A DNA stretch of 64,000 nt from J054 sp963850255. GTDB taxonomy: Bacteria > Pseudomonadota > Gammaproteobacteria > Steroidobacterales > GCA-2729495. The position numbers were made by a program, and so were the translations under genes. The notes under the pieces were generated by a model. That model did not search any database. It was not told the origin of the DNA and was given only the letters and a program-made list of their open reading frames with translations. Below are positions 1 through 11,000 of this stretch, piece after piece; position 1 is the first letter of the stretch, and every line of letters starts with the position of its first letter. Where the stretch lies: NCBI GenBank assembly GCA_963850255.1, contig CAWKLL010000017.1:124001-188000 (forward strand), written 5' to 3'.

Positions 1-2768
1 CCGCCTTCAACAACGAGTTTGGTCGCCCGAATATTCTCGGCTACTTCCGCAGTTTCGAGCAGCCGTTGGAGAACGGTCGCAGCTGGGGTTATCACAAGCC
101 GATCATGATCGCCGGTGGGCTCGGCAGCGTCCGCGAAGCCGACGTCGAAAAAGGCGAAGTGCCCAGCGGCAGTTTGCTGATCGTGCTGGGCGGTCCGGCG
201 ATGTTGATCGGTTTGGGCGGTGGTGCGGCGTCATCCGTTGGCAGTGGCACCAGTAGCGCCGAGCTGGATTTTGCCTCGGTTCAGCGTGGCAATCCGGAAA
301 TTCAGCGGCGGGCGCAACAGGTGATTGACGCCTGCTGGGCAGCGGGTATTCACGATCCCCAGGGGAATCCGCTGGCCATCATTCACGATGTCGGTGCCGG
401 TGGATTATCGAATGCGGTGCCCGAGCTGGTGGATCATAGTAAGCGGGGTGCCCAGCTTGAACTGCGTGATGTGCCCAGCGCCGAGAGTGGTCTCTCGCCG
501 CTGGAAATATGGTGCAACGAAGCGCAGGAACGCTATGTCATGGCCATTGATCCGCAGCGCCTGGAGTGGTTCGATGCGGTTTGCCGCCGCGAGCGCTGTC
601 CGTATGCGGTGATCGGCTTGCTGGATGATTCCGGCCAATTGATCGTGCGCGATCGTCAGGCCGGCAATCGCCCGGTCGATATGCCCCTCGAAGTGCTGCT
701 GGGCAAGACGCCGCAGACGCGCAAGGAAATTAGCCGTAGCCGCAACGCGCCGAGTGCCGCAGTATTTGAATGCGACCTGGCGGAGGCCTGCCGCCGCGTC
801 TTGCGCATGCCCGCCGTTGCTGACAAATCTTTTCTGATTCACATTGGTGATCGCACCGTCGGTGGCCTGGTCGCACGCGACCAGCTGATAGGACCGTGGC
901 AGGTGCCGGTTAGTGATGTTGCCGTTACCGCGCGCGATTTCGAGGGCTTTGCCGGTGAAGCTATGGCCATGGGCGAGCGCACGCCGGTGGCGGTGCTCGA
1001 TCCCGCCGCCTCGGGGCGTCTGGCTGTGGGCGAGGCGGTTACCAATATCGCTGCCGCCGACGTGCCGGCGCTGGAGCAGGTGCGCCTGAGCGCGAACTGG
1101 ATGGCCGCCAGCGGTGTCGACGGCGAAGACGAGGGCTTATTCGATACGGTGTCTGCCGTATCGACAGTCTGCCAGGCGCTAAAAATCGCCATACCTGTGG
1201 GCAAGGATTCGCTGTCCATGCAGACCCGCTGGCAGGCTGACGGTCAGGCGCAGGCGGTGATCGCGCCCGTTTCACTGATCGTTTCAGCCTTTGCGCCCGT
1301 TGGCGATATCCGTCGAACCCTGACGCCACAATTGTTGCAGGCGCCGGGTTCGCAGCTGCTGCTTATTGATGTCGGTGCCGGGCGCAACCGGCTCGGGCAA
1401 TCCTGCCTGGCACAGGCCTTTGACTGGCGTGAGGGCTTGCCCGCTGATCTGGATCAGCCGGCATTGCTGCAGGGTTTGTTCGCCGCGGTGCGCGAGTTGT
1501 CCGCAGCTGGCCTGATCCAGGCTTATCACGATCGCTCCGATGGCGGCCTGTGGGCCAGCCTTTGCGAGATGGCCTTTGCCGGCCGCTGTGGACTCGACAT
1601 ACAACTGCCGGACGATTCGCAGCAGCATCTGCCTGCCCTGTTTGCGGAAGAACTGGGTGCGCTGATTCAGGTGCAAGTCGCTGATCTCGAGGCGGCGCAC
1701 GCTGTTTTAGCCAGCCATGGTCTGGATCAGCATGTTTCCGCGGTGGCCGAGGTAACCGCCGGCGAGCAGATCCGTCTGCGCGCCCTGGGTCGGACGGTTC
1801 TGGATTTCAGCCGCACCGAGTTGCACCGGACATGGTCTGAGTTGAGCTGGCAGATGCAGCGTTTGCGCGATAACCCGGATTGCGCGGACCAGGCCTACGC
1901 GGCGGTTACCGATGCCAGCGATCCGGGTCTCTCGCCACGCCTTGTTTTTGATCCTTCGGAAGATGTCGCGGCAAAATTTCTGGCCGGGGGCGCGCGCCCG
2001 CGGGTTGCGATCCTGCGCGAGCAGGGCGTGAACAGCCAGATGGAAATGGCCGCGGCCTTCCGCCGGGCCGGATTTCTGCCCGTCGATGTGCATATGACAG
2101 ATTTACTCGAGGGCCGCGTTTCCCTGGCAGATTTTGTCGGGCTCGCCGCTTGCGGCGGATTCTCTTACGGCGATGTGCTCGGCGCAGGCGGCGGCTGGGC
2201 CAAGTCGATCCTGTTTAATGATCGCGCCCGTGAACAGTTCGGCGAATTCTTTGCGCGCCCGGACAGCTTTGCCCTGGGCGTCTGCAATGGCTGCCAGATG
2301 CTGGCCAAGCTGCATAGCCTGATTCCCGGTGCCGAACATTGGCCAGAGTTTATTCACAATTTATCGGGCCAGTTCGAGGCGCGGCTGAGTCTGGTGGAAA
2401 TACAGGCCAGTCCTTCGCCGCTGCTCGCCGGTATGCAAGGCAGTCGCCTGCTCATCGCTACTTCGCATGGCGAGGGCCGGGCGGCTTTTCGCCGGCCAGT
2501 GGATTTGCAGCGGCTCAAGGAGCACGAGCAGATTTTTGCTCGCTTTGTCGATAATCACGGTCGGGTGACAGAGTCTTATCCCGCCAACCCGAATGGCTCA
2601 CCGGACGGCGTCGCCGGGCTATGTTCTGCCGACGGCCGGGTCACCATCCTGATGCCGCACCCCGAGCGCGTCGCCCGCAGCGTGCAACATTCCTGGGCGC
2701 CGCCGGAGTGGGGCAGTGACGGACCGTGGATGCGTCTGTTTCGTAACGCGCGCAGCTGGGTTGGTTAG
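1..2768 (+). CDS. purL: Phosphoribosylformylglycinamidine synthase (FGAM synthase), 5'-truncated by window edge
   Basis: Large-type PurL of purine synthesis, which converts FGAR plus glutamine and ATP to FGAM. The reading frame is already open at base 3 (AFNNEFGRPNILGY, a conserved ATP-binding core stretch), so the N-terminal part lies outside the window; about 921 of roughly 1,290 residues are present. The C-terminal 260 residues are the glutamine amidotransferase domain: VAILREQGVNS entry strand, nucleophile Cys in GVCNGCQ, and the His/Glu pair in MPHPERV. The TTG at 66 is only an internal Leu and not a start. It converges on the next gene 18 bp away. Confidence 0.97.
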   Translation, partial: AFNNEFGRPNILGYFRSFEQPLENGRSWGYHKPIMIAGGLGSVREADVEKGEVPSGSLLIVLGGPAMLIGLGGGAASSVGSGTSSAELDFASVQRGNPEIQRRAQQVIDACWAAGIHDPQGNPLAIIHDVGAGGLSNAVPELVDHSKRGAQLELRDVPSAESGLSPLEIWCNEAQERYVMAIDPQRLEWFDAVCRRERCPYAVIGLLDDSGQLIVRDRQAGNRPVDMPLEVLLGKTPQTRKEISRSRNAPSAAVFECDLAEACRRVLRMPAVADKSFLIHIGDRTVGGLVARDQLIGPWQVPVSDVAVTARDFEGFAGEAMAMGERTPVAVLDPAASGRLAVGEAVTNIAAADVPALEQVRLSANWMAASGVDGEDEGLFDTVSAVSTVCQALKIAIPVGKDSLSMQTRWQADGQAQAVIAPVSLIVSAFAPVGDIRRTLTPQLLQAPGSQLLLIDVGAGRNRLGQSCLAQAFDWREGLPADLDQPALLQGLFAAVRELSAAGLIQAYHDRSDGGLWASLCEMAFAGRCGLDIQLPDDSQQHLPALFAEELGALIQVQVADLEAAHAVLASHGLDQHVSAVAEVTAGEQIRLRALGRTVLDFSRTELHRTWSELSWQMQRLRDNPDCADQAYAAVTDASDPGLSPRLVFDPSEDVAAKFLAGGARPRVAILREQGVNSQMEMAAAFRRAGFLPVDVHMTDLLEGRVSLADFVGLAACGGFSYGDVLGAGGGWAKSILFNDRAREQFGEFFARPDSFALGVCNGCQMLAKLHSLIPGAEHWPEFIHNLSGQFEARLSLVEIQASPSPLLAGMQGSRLLIATSHGEGRAAFRRPVDLQRLKEHEQIFARFVDNHGRVTESYPANPNGSPDGVAGLCSADGRVTILMPHPERVARSVQHSWAPPEWGSDGPWMRLFRNARSWVG

Positions 2769-2786
2769 TCTCACGGGCCGGCCGGT

Positions 2787-3506
2787 TCAGCCGCCGCTTG
2801 TATCCACATGGGTGGCTTGGCCGGGCTGATCCAGTTCGCCAGGCTCTGCAAAGAACTGGCGCATACGCAGATTCTTGCGCAATCGTTCGCCGCGCACGTA
2901 GGTCTGAAACAGCAGATCCTTCATGGTTTCCAATAACAGCGCGGCCTCACTGCGATTGATGTCCGGTGGCCGCCCGCCACGATCCAGGTCTGTGTCGAAA
3001 ATTATCCGCCGCACCACATCGAAGTCGGCTTCATTGACGCCGGCGAGATCGCGGATCTCGGCTACCTGATCAAACAGTCGCAAGCGCTGGCGTTCGCCAT
3101 GTTCGGCGAATATGGCTCGTGCCGTCTGGCGACACATGGCCGCGAAGGCCATTAGCAGGTTCTCGCTATAGCAGCCCAGCGCATCGCGAAACGGCGCGGC
3201 CACCGTTGCCGGCAGATACTGCCAGTGAAACTTTTCCGGGGCTTTTTCCAGCTCTTCGGCGGCCGGCTCCAGGTCGATCCGTTCGGGCCCGTAGCGGCGC
3301 ACCCGATAGCGCAGAAACACCGGCTCGTTGCAGGCAGAACATTGCAGCACCACGCCGATGCGTGACGGGCGATTGTGCTGTAGGTCTGTGAAGTCAGGCG
3401 TGGCTGCCACGCGCATGGCCACGGTGGTCTCGCAATGCGGGCAGCGCAGCACGCTGGCGGCAGCATCGCGCTGCAGGCCGGCATGCGAATCCAGGAAACT
3501 TGCCAT
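2787..3506 (-). CDS. Zinc-ribbon protein with DUF4145-like helical domain, unknown function
   Basis: I do not recognise a characterised family member. The N-terminal ~70 residues hold two CxxC knuckles (CPHC and CSAC) about 35 residues apart, typical of a zinc ribbon. The rest is acidic/helical and resembles DUF4145-type proteins: 'CYSENLLMAFAAMCRQTARAIFAEHG', here cited in parts, then a C-terminal stretch with YVRGERLRKNL. No signal peptide or membrane segment is visible, so it is probably cytoplasmic. The start at 3506 is chosen because AAGGTGG lies just upstream; an in-frame GTG at 3515 is possible. It is convergent with purL and follows ettA on the same strand after an AT-rich 59-bp gap. 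Confidence 0.65.
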   Translation of the reverse strand: MASFLDSHAGLQRDAAASVLRCPHCETTVAMRVAATPDFTDLQHNRPSRIGVVLQCSACNEPVFLRYRVRRYGPERIDLEPAAEELEKAPEKFHWQYLPATVAAPFRDALGCYSENLLMAFAAMCRQTARAIFAEHGERQRLRLFDQVAEIRDLAGVNEADFDVVRRIIFDTDLDRGGRPPDINRSEAALLLETMKDLLFQTYVRGERLRKNLRMRQFFAEPGELDQPGQATHVDTSGG

Positions 3507-3565
3507 AGAAACCACCTTAGACTAACGATATAACCAACAGAATTATATAAAATTAAAGCTCTAAA

Positions 3566-5239
<1,674 letters not shown>

Positions 5240-5389
5240 GGTAACTTCCGCTAACCTGATGAGCAGCGATTATCCGATCTGACCGGCCAATTGCATAGCC
5301 GTGGCATCTTTGGGCGGGCCGCGGCGGCCTGTCGGCTTTGCTGCGGCGGGAAAAGCCTTAATCTTCGAACGCGATATGCCGCGGCGGCG

Positions 5390-5418
5390 CTGCCAGCGCT
5401 GGGTGGGTCGGGTACAAT
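5390..5418 (+). promoter_or_regulatory. Candidate sigma70 promoter for glyA
   Basis: CTGCCA (5390-5395) and TACAAT (5413-5418) are separated by 17 bp and lie 32 bp before the glyA start codon in the divergent ettA/glyA gap. This is a pattern match only. Confidence 0.45.
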
Positions 5419-5449
5419 CCGCCTTCTTTTTCCCTGCGGAGCTCGACGG

Positions 5450-6703
5450 ATGTTTACCTCGGACTGGACCATTGCCGATTTTGATCCGGAGCTGGCCAAG
5501 GCCATGGCCGATGAGTCCCGTCGTCAGGAACAAAATCTTGAGCTGATTGCTTCGGAAAACTATGCCAGCCCGAGGGTCCTGGAAGCCCAGGGTTCGGTGC
5601 TGACGAACAAGTATGCCGAGGGTTATCCCGGGCGCCGCTATTACGGCGGCTGCGAATATGTAGATGTTGCCGAAGAACTTGCGTGCACTCGTGCCTGCGA
5701 ATTATTCGGCGCGGCATTTGCGAATGTGCAACCGCATTCCGGTTCACAGGCCAATGCCGCTGTCTATATGGCCTTGCTGAATCCGGGCGACACGGTGCTC
5801 GGCATGAGTCTGGCCGATGGTGGACATCTGACCCATGGTTCCCCGGTTAATTTCTCCGGACGCCTGTACAACATCGTTGCTTACGGCCTGGATGCGCAAG
5901 GCAACGAAATAGACTATGCGCAGATGGAGGCGCTCGCTCGCGAGCACCGCCCGCGTATGATTATTGCCGGTTTCTCAGCCTATTCACGGGTCGTGGATTG
6001 GGCGCGCTTTCGCGCCATTGCCGATGAGGTGGGCGCCTATTTGATGGTCGATATGGCGCATGTGGCGGGCCTGGTCGCTGCTGGCGTCTATCCCAACCCG
6101 GTCGAGTTCGCCGACGTGGTTACGACCACCACCCACAAGACCCTGCGCGGACCGCGCGGCGGCATGATTCTCTCGCGCGACAGCGACGAATTGGCCAAGA
6201 AGTTCAACTCGCTGGTTTTTCCCGGCACCCAGGGCGGGCCGCTGATGCATGTTATTGCCGCCAAGGCGGTGGCTTTTCTCGAGGCCATGCAGCCTGAATT
6301 TCGCGGCTACCAGGAGCAGGTGATCGCCAATGCGCGCCAGTTGGCAACGGGCCTGCAGGCGCGCGGTTACAAAATCGTGTCGGGCGGCACTGACAACCAT
6401 ATGTTCCTGCTCGACCTCATCGACAAGGACATTACCGGCAAAGATGCCGATGCGGCGCTGGATGCAGCGCATATCACGGTAAACAAGAACGCGGTGCCGA
6501 ATGATCCGCGCTCGCCCTTCGTGACCAGCGGGCTGCGCATGGGTACCCCGGCCATCACAACCCGGGGGCTGGGCGCTGAGCAGGTAATTGAACTCAGTGG
6601 CTGGATTGCCGACGTGCTCGATGATTTGGCCGATGAGTCGCGCGTCGTGAGCGTGCGCGAAAAGGTTACTGAACTCTGCAGCCGTTTTCCGGTTTACGGC
6701 TGA
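5450..6703 (+). CDS. glyA: Serine hydroxymethyltransferase
   Basis: PLP enzyme interconverting serine and glycine while loading tetrahydrofolate with a one-carbon unit. The ATG at 5450 gives 417 residues, the usual SHMT length; an upstream in-frame extension to 5291 is GC-rich, non-conserved and rejected. Family motifs are intact: ELIASENYAS, NKYAEGYPGRRYYGGCE, and the PLP-lysine stretch VVTTTTHKTLRGPRGG, where the Lys after THH/TTH is the Schiff-base residue. It heads the collinear run glyA-nrdR-ribD-ribE-ribB-ribH-nusB, a common proteobacterial order. Confidence 0.98.
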   Translation: MFTSDWTIADFDPELAKAMADESRRQEQNLELIASENYASPRVLEAQGSVLTNKYAEGYPGRRYYGGCEYVDVAEELACTRACELFGAAFANVQPHSGSQANAAVYMALLNPGDTVLGMSLADGGHLTHGSPVNFSGRLYNIVAYGLDAQGNEIDYAQMEALAREHRPRMIIAGFSAYSRVVDWARFRAIADEVGAYLMVDMAHVAGLVAAGVYPNPVEFADVVTTTTHKTLRGPRGGMILSRDSDELAKKFNSLVFPGTQGGPLMHVIAAKAVAFLEAMQPEFRGYQEQVIANARQLATGLQARGYKIVSGGTDNHMFLLDLIDKDITGKDADAALDAAHITVNKNAVPNDPRSPFVTSGLRMGTPAITTRGLGAEQVIELSGWIADVLDDLADESRVVSVREKVTELCSRFPVYG

Positions 6704-6732
6704 GTGCTGCAGCAAATGCTCGCCTGAAGGCC

Positions 6733-7239
6733 GTGCACTGTCCATTTTGTAATAACTCTGAGACCAAGGTCACCGACTCGCGCCTGGCCGGTGAAGGTCG
6801 GCAGATTCGTCGCCGCCGCGAATGCCTGGAATGTGGCGAGCGCTTTACCACCTTTGAGGCAGCCGAGCTGGTATTGCCGCGACTGGTTAAGCGCGATCGC
6901 TCGCGTCAGCCCTTTGACGAAGCGAAATTACGCAGCGGCATTATCCGCGCGCTGGAAAAACGTCCGGTTAGCAGCGAGGCGGTGGAGGGCGCACTGGCGC
7001 GAATCATCCACCAGCTGCGTTCGACCGGGGAGCGAGAGATCCCTTCCCGCCTGCTCGGCGAAATGGTTATGGAAGAGTTGCGAGGTCTCGACGAAGTGGC
7101 ATACGTGCGTTTTGCCTCGGTTTACCGGAGTTTTCAGGACGTGACGGAATTCCAGGATGAGATCGCGCGCATGCGCGAGATAAGCGACCAGCAGGAGCGC
7201 CGCGACCAACTGTCGCTGCTGCCCGATGACTCTAAATGA
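6733..7239 (+). CDS. nrdR: Transcriptional repressor NrdR
   Basis: Zinc-finger/ATP-cone repressor of ribonucleotide reductase genes. It has 168 residues with a GTG start. The N-terminal zinc ribbon shows CPFC and CLEC cysteine pairs (residues 3-6 and 31-34) with the conserved DSR and RRRRECLECGERFTTFE core. The ATP-cone follows (LVKRDRSRQPFDEAKL). It sits 29 bp after glyA, and its last codons overlap the ribD start. Confidence 0.96.
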   Translation: MHCPFCNNSETKVTDSRLAGEGRQIRRRRECLECGERFTTFEAAELVLPRLVKRDRSRQPFDEAKLRSGIIRALEKRPVSSEAVEGALARIIHQLRSTGEREIPSRLLGEMVMEELRGLDEVAYVRFASVYRSFQDVTEFQDEIARMREISDQQERRDQLSLLPDDSK

Positions 7240-8314
7240 TCAGGGCTGGATGGCCCGCGCCCTGCGTCTTGCCGAACGGGGCTTGTACAGCGCGCATCCC
7301 AATCCGCGCGTAGGTTGTGTGCTGGTGCGTGACCAGCAGCTGGTGGCTGAAGGCTGGCATGTGCGAACCGGCGGGGATCACGCGGAAGTTGCGGCGCTGA
7401 AGCTTGCCGACAATGCTGCCGGAAGCACGGCCTACGTTACCCTTGAACCTTGCTGCCATCAGGGCCGCACGCCGCCCTGCACCGAGGCTTTGATTGCGGC
7501 CGGTGTCGCTCGTGTTGTGGTTGGCGCGCCTGATCCTAATCCGCGGGTCGATGGTGGGGGTGTCGCGCGCCTGCGGGCTGCTGGCATCGAAGTCAGCGAA
7601 GGCGTGCTGCGGGCAGAGTGCGAGTCGCTAAACGCGGGCTTCAATTCACGCATGCGGTTGGGTCGCCCGCTGGTTCGCATCAAGCTGGCCGTGAGCCTGG
7701 ACGGGCGGACGGCGCTGGCTGACGGCACCAGCCAGTGGATTAGCGGGGAAGCCTCGCGCGCCGACGTGCAGCGCTGGCGGGCGCGCAGTTCAGGCATTTT
7801 GACCGGCATTGGCACGGTGCTGACGGACGATCCCTCGCTAAATGTGCGTGACGAGTCCCTGCAAATGACTGCGCAGCCGTCCCGCATCATTGTTGATTCA
7901 CGCCTGCGTCTGCCGGCCGCGGCGCGTTTGCTGAGTTTGCCTGGCCAGGTGCGGATTTTCTGTGCGCTTGACGATGCGGCTGCCAGATCAGCGCTGCAAG
8001 CGGCGGGTGCCGAGATTGAGGTGCTGGCCGGGCGCGGACCGCGAGTGGATCTGAATGCACTACTGGCCAGGCTTGGTCAGCTGGAGATGAATGAATTGCT
8101 GGTCGAGGCGGGGCCGCAACTTTGCGGGGCTTTGCTGGCCGAGGGGCTGGCGGATGAATTGCTCGTCTATCAGGCTGCGCATGTACTCGGCGATGAGAGT
8201 CACGGCATGTTTGCCTTGCCGGGCCTGGCCAGCATGGCGGATCGACCGGCCTTCGAGCTGACGGACTGCCGGCGTATCGGTGTTGATTTGCGATTGCGTT
8301 ACCAACGGAGCTGA
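7226..8314 (+). CDS. ribD: Bifunctional riboflavin deaminase/reductase RibD
   Basis: Performs steps two and three of riboflavin synthesis: deamination of the pyrimidine ring and NADPH reduction of the ribose. In the N-terminal deaminase domain the zinc ligands are in HAEVAAL and PCCHQGRTPPC, with HPNPRVGCV upstream. The C-terminal reductase begins around residue 145 (RIKLAVSLDGRTAL). Its ATG lies inside the last codons of nrdR (14-bp overlap), suggesting translational coupling. At 362 residues it matches the usual length. Confidence 0.97.
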   Translation: MTLNDQGWMARALRLAERGLYSAHPNPRVGCVLVRDQQLVAEGWHVRTGGDHAEVAALKLADNAAGSTAYVTLEPCCHQGRTPPCTEALIAAGVARVVVGAPDPNPRVDGGGVARLRAAGIEVSEGVLRAECESLNAGFNSRMRLGRPLVRIKLAVSLDGRTALADGTSQWISGEASRADVQRWRARSSGILTGIGTVLTDDPSLNVRDESLQMTAQPSRIIVDSRLRLPAAARLLSLPGQVRIFCALDDAAARSALQAAGAEIEVLAGRGPRVDLNALLARLGQLEMNELLVEAGPQLCGALLAEGLADELLVYQAAHVLGDESHGMFALPGLASMADRPAFELTDCRRIGVDLRLRYQRS

Positions 8315-8318
8315 AGCG

Positions 8319-8921
8319 ATGTTTACGGGCATTATCCAGGCAGTGGGCGCAGTCAGCGCGGTGGAACAACGCGACGGCGATCGTCGCCTGACCATTGCCA
8401 CGCCGGGTCTGGACCTGAGTCAGGCAGAGTTGGGTGACAGCATTGCGGTGAATGGTGTTTGCCTCACCGCCGTGGAATTTTCAGGCGGCGCTTTCGTCGC
8501 GGATGTTTCTCGCGAAACGCTGGCCGTCACTACACTGGAAACGCTGGCCGTCGGCGCATCCGTTAACCTTGAGCCGGCCCTGGCCCTGGGACAGGCGCTG
8601 GGTGGTCACCTGGTATCTGGTCATGTTGACGGGGTGGGCCGACTGCTAAGCCGAGAACCGGAAGCGCGTTCTACGCGAATGCTATTTCAACTGCCCGAGG
8701 ATCTGGCCCGCTATGTCGCGAAGAAGGGCTCCATTTGCATCGACGGCACCAGTCTCACGGTTAATGATGTCGAGGCGGATAAATTCGGGGTGAACATCGT
8801 GCCGCATACCCTCGAAAACACTATTATGGGTAGCTACAAGCCGGGTACACCGGTCAATCTTGAGGTTGACCTGATTGCCCGTTACCTCGAACGGCTGATG
8901 TTGCCGGGCGAAACAAAATAA
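8319..8921 (+). CDS. ribE: Riboflavin synthase alpha subunit
   Basis: Catalyses dismutation of two 6,7-dimethyl-8-ribityllumazine molecules to riboflavin. It has 200 residues made of two tandem lumazine-synthase-like beta-barrels, beginning MFTGIIQAVG and containing GDSIAVNGVCLTAV in barrel 1 and KGSICIDGTSLTVND in barrel 2; the internal duplication is the family hallmark. It begins 4 bp after ribD stops. The name is ribE (or ribC in the E. coli convention). Confidence 0.96.
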   Translation: MFTGIIQAVGAVSAVEQRDGDRRLTIATPGLDLSQAELGDSIAVNGVCLTAVEFSGGAFVADVSRETLAVTTLETLAVGASVNLEPALALGQALGGHLVSGHVDGVGRLLSREPEARSTRMLFQLPEDLARYVAKKGSICIDGTSLTVNDVEADKFGVNIVPHTLENTIMGSYKPGTPVNLEVDLIARYLERLMLPGETK

Positions 8922-8935
8922 GTCAGGAAATAGCC

Positions 8936-10081
8936 ATGACACCGCTCAGCGAGCCTGCAACGCGCAGCATCCAGTTCAGCTCCATTGAGGAGATCATTGC
9001 CGATATTCGCGCCGGGAAGATGGTCATCATCGTCGACGATGAGGATCGCGAAAATGAGGGTGATCTGCTGATGGCGGCAGCGCGTGTGCGCCCCGATGAT
9101 GTCAATTTCATGGCCCGTTACGGACGCGGCCTGATCTGTCTGACCCTGAGTCGTGATCGTTGCCGCCAGTTGCGCCTGCCACTAATGGTCAGCGATACCG
9201 ACGAACACAAGAGCACCAACTTTACTGTTTCCATTGAGGCAGCTGAGGGCATCACGACAGGTATTTCTGCCTATGATCGTGCGCGCACCATTCGCGCCGC
9301 CGTGGCTCCCGAAGCTACACCTGAGGATTTGCGTCAGCCTGGTCATGTGTTTCCGCTGATGGCGCAGCCGGGCGGCGTACTCAATCGTGCCGGTCACACT
9401 GAGGCGGGTTGTGATCTGGCCCGCCTGGCCGGGCTCGAGCCTGCCGCTGCCATCGTCGAGATTCTTAATGAGGACGGCACCATGGCGCGTCGCCCTCAGT
9501 TGGAATTATTTGCTCGCGAACACGGTCTGAAAATGGGCAGCATCGCAGATCTGATTCGCTATCGGCTGCAGCACGAGGAATCCGTCGAGCGTATTTCCGA
9601 CCAGATGGTTGATACAGAATTCGGCCCGTTCCGATTTTTGTGCTACGACGATCACGTCAATCGCAATGTGCACCTGGTGCTGGTCAAGGGCGATCCCGCT
9701 GGCAAGCAGGCACCGCTGATACGCGTGCATGTGCAGGACACCCTGGGTGATGTGCTGGGTCTGCAAAGCCCGCAGCTCGGCTGGCCTTTTCGCTCGGCCA
9801 TGCAGCGCATTGCGAAGGAAGGCCAGGGGGTTTTGATTCTGCTGCGCTACGGAGAGTCGCCACGCGACCTGGTGCGTTCTGTACGGCAGCTGGTCACTGA
9901 TGAAACTCAGCCGGCCAGGGTGGATGACGGCGCAACAGTTCTGCGTACCTACGGGACCGGCGCGCAGATACTGCGCGATCTGGGCGTGACCCGTATGCGC
10001 GTTTTGAGCGCGCCGAAGCAGATGCAGGCAATTTCAGGATTCGGCCTTGAAGTAGTAGAGTACGTCAACGATGCTGACTAA
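8936..10081 (+). CDS. ribB: 3,4-dihydroxy-2-butanone-4-phosphate synthase with degenerate GTP cyclohydrolase II domain (RibBX type)
   Basis: The N-terminal ~210 residues form an intact DHBP synthase that makes the four-carbon unit of riboflavin from ribulose 5-phosphate: DDEDRENEGDL and HTEAGCDL motifs. The C-terminal ~170 residues are homologous to GTP cyclohydrolase II but lack the zinc cysteines. Where active enzymes have the Cys-rich loop after the RVHSEC motif, this protein has RVHVQDTLGDVLGLQSP. It therefore probably does not open GTP, and a separate RibA should exist elsewhere. It lies 14 bp after ribE. Confidence 0.93.
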   Translation: MTPLSEPATRSIQFSSIEEIIADIRAGKMVIIVDDEDRENEGDLLMAAARVRPDDVNFMARYGRGLICLTLSRDRCRQLRLPLMVSDTDEHKSTNFTVSIEAAEGITTGISAYDRARTIRAAVAPEATPEDLRQPGHVFPLMAQPGGVLNRAGHTEAGCDLARLAGLEPAAAIVEILNEDGTMARRPQLELFAREHGLKMGSIADLIRYRLQHEESVERISDQMVDTEFGPFRFLCYDDHVNRNVHLVLVKGDPAGKQAPLIRVHVQDTLGDVLGLQSPQLGWPFRSAMQRIAKEGQGVLILLRYGESPRDLVRSVRQLVTDETQPARVDDGATVLRTYGTGAQILRDLGVTRMRVLSAPKQMQAISGFGLEVVEYVNDAD

Positions 10082-10098
10082 TTTAATCAAGGGCTTGC

Positions 10099-10566
10099 AT
10101 GCGCACTATTGAAGGACAACTGGCGATTCGCGATGCGCGTTTCTGCATCATTGCCGCGCGCTTTAACGAGGCAATCGTTGACCGTTTGACCGAGGGAGCG
10201 GTGAATACCCTTGAGCGTCTTGGTTTGGACAGCAGCCAGATCCACTTGCTGCGGGTGCCGGGGGCCTTCGAGTTACCGCTGGCAGCCCAGCGAGCAGCGC
10301 AGACCCGGCAGTACGACGCCATTGTCGCTCTCGGGGCGGTAATCCGTGGTTCAACACCCCACTTTGACTATGTCTGTGCACAGAGCGCCGCCGGACTCGC
10401 GCGCGTGAGCCTGGATACGGGCTTGCCAGTCTCCTTTGGTGTTTTGACCTGTGACAGCATTGAGCAGGCGATGGAGCGAGCCGGTACCAAGGCGGGCAAC
10501 AAGGGCGCTGATGCGGTCATGACCGCGGTCGAGATGGTCAGCTTGCTGCGCCAGCTCGACGTCTGA
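10099..10566 (+). CDS. ribH: 6,7-dimethyl-8-ribityllumazine synthase
   Basis: Condenses the pyrimidine and the four-carbon unit in the penultimate step of riboflavin synthesis and forms icosahedral or pentameric assemblies. It has 155 residues with the family's ARFNEAIVDRL entry, the VPGAFELPLAAQ substrate loop and the ALGAVIRGSTPHFDYVC motif carrying the catalytic His. It lies between ribB and nusB, a classic arrangement. Confidence 0.97.
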   Translation: MRTIEGQLAIRDARFCIIAARFNEAIVDRLTEGAVNTLERLGLDSSQIHLLRVPGAFELPLAAQRAAQTRQYDAIVALGAVIRGSTPHFDYVCAQSAAGLARVSLDTGLPVSFGVLTCDSIEQAMERAGTKAGNKGADAVMTAVEMVSLLRQLDV

Positions 10567-10579
10567 AGCGCGCATTATC

Positions 10580-10987
10580 ATGGCTATTGGCGGTCGCCAG
10601 GGTGCGCGCCGCCTGCTGTTGCAGGCGCTCTATCAGAGCCAGGTCGGCGGGCAGGATGAGCCACAGCTGACGGAGCAATTCAAAGCTTCACCAGAATTTG
10701 CCGACATTGATCAGACCTATTTTCTGGCCATGCTATCCAGCGTGCTGGATTCCTCAGCAGCGCTGGATGAGCTTATCCAGGCTTGTGCCGACCGACCTGT
10801 GGTGCAACTGGACCCCGTCGAACACGCAGTGCTCTGGATTGGGCTGAAAGAACTGCGCGACCGCGACGATATTCCCACGGGCGTAGCCATCAATGAGGCC
10901 ATCAACCTCGCACGTGAGTTCGGCGCCGAAGGCAGCCATCGCTACATCAACGCGATTCTCGATACTGCAGCCCGAACTGCCGATTAG
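10580..10987 (+). CDS. nusB: Transcription antitermination factor NusB
   Basis: All-helical RNA-binding protein that pairs with NusE/S10 on boxA RNA for rRNA antitermination. It has 135 residues with the family's RRLLLQALYQSQ N-terminus and C-terminal GVAINEAINLAREFGAEGSHRYINAILD. It sits 13 bp after ribH and 13 bp before thiL. Confidence 0.97.
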   Translation: MAIGGRQGARRLLLQALYQSQVGGQDEPQLTEQFKASPEFADIDQTYFLAMLSSVLDSSAALDELIQACADRPVVQLDPVEHAVLWIGLKELRDRDDIPTGVAINEAINLAREFGAEGSHRYINAILDTAARTAD

Positions 10988-11000
10988 CTCGTCTGCCGTT

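Noticed and set aside
66..68. TTG at 66 as the purL start
   Set aside because: The frame is open and matches conserved PurL sequence upstream to base 3; the gene is simply cut by the window edge.
405..1700. Several long open frames antisense to purL
   Set aside because: They are GC-rich shadow frames without start signals or recognisable domains.
8900..8960. FMN riboswitch before ribB
   Set aside because: Only 14 bp separate ribE and ribB, far too short for the RFN element, and none is seen before ribD.
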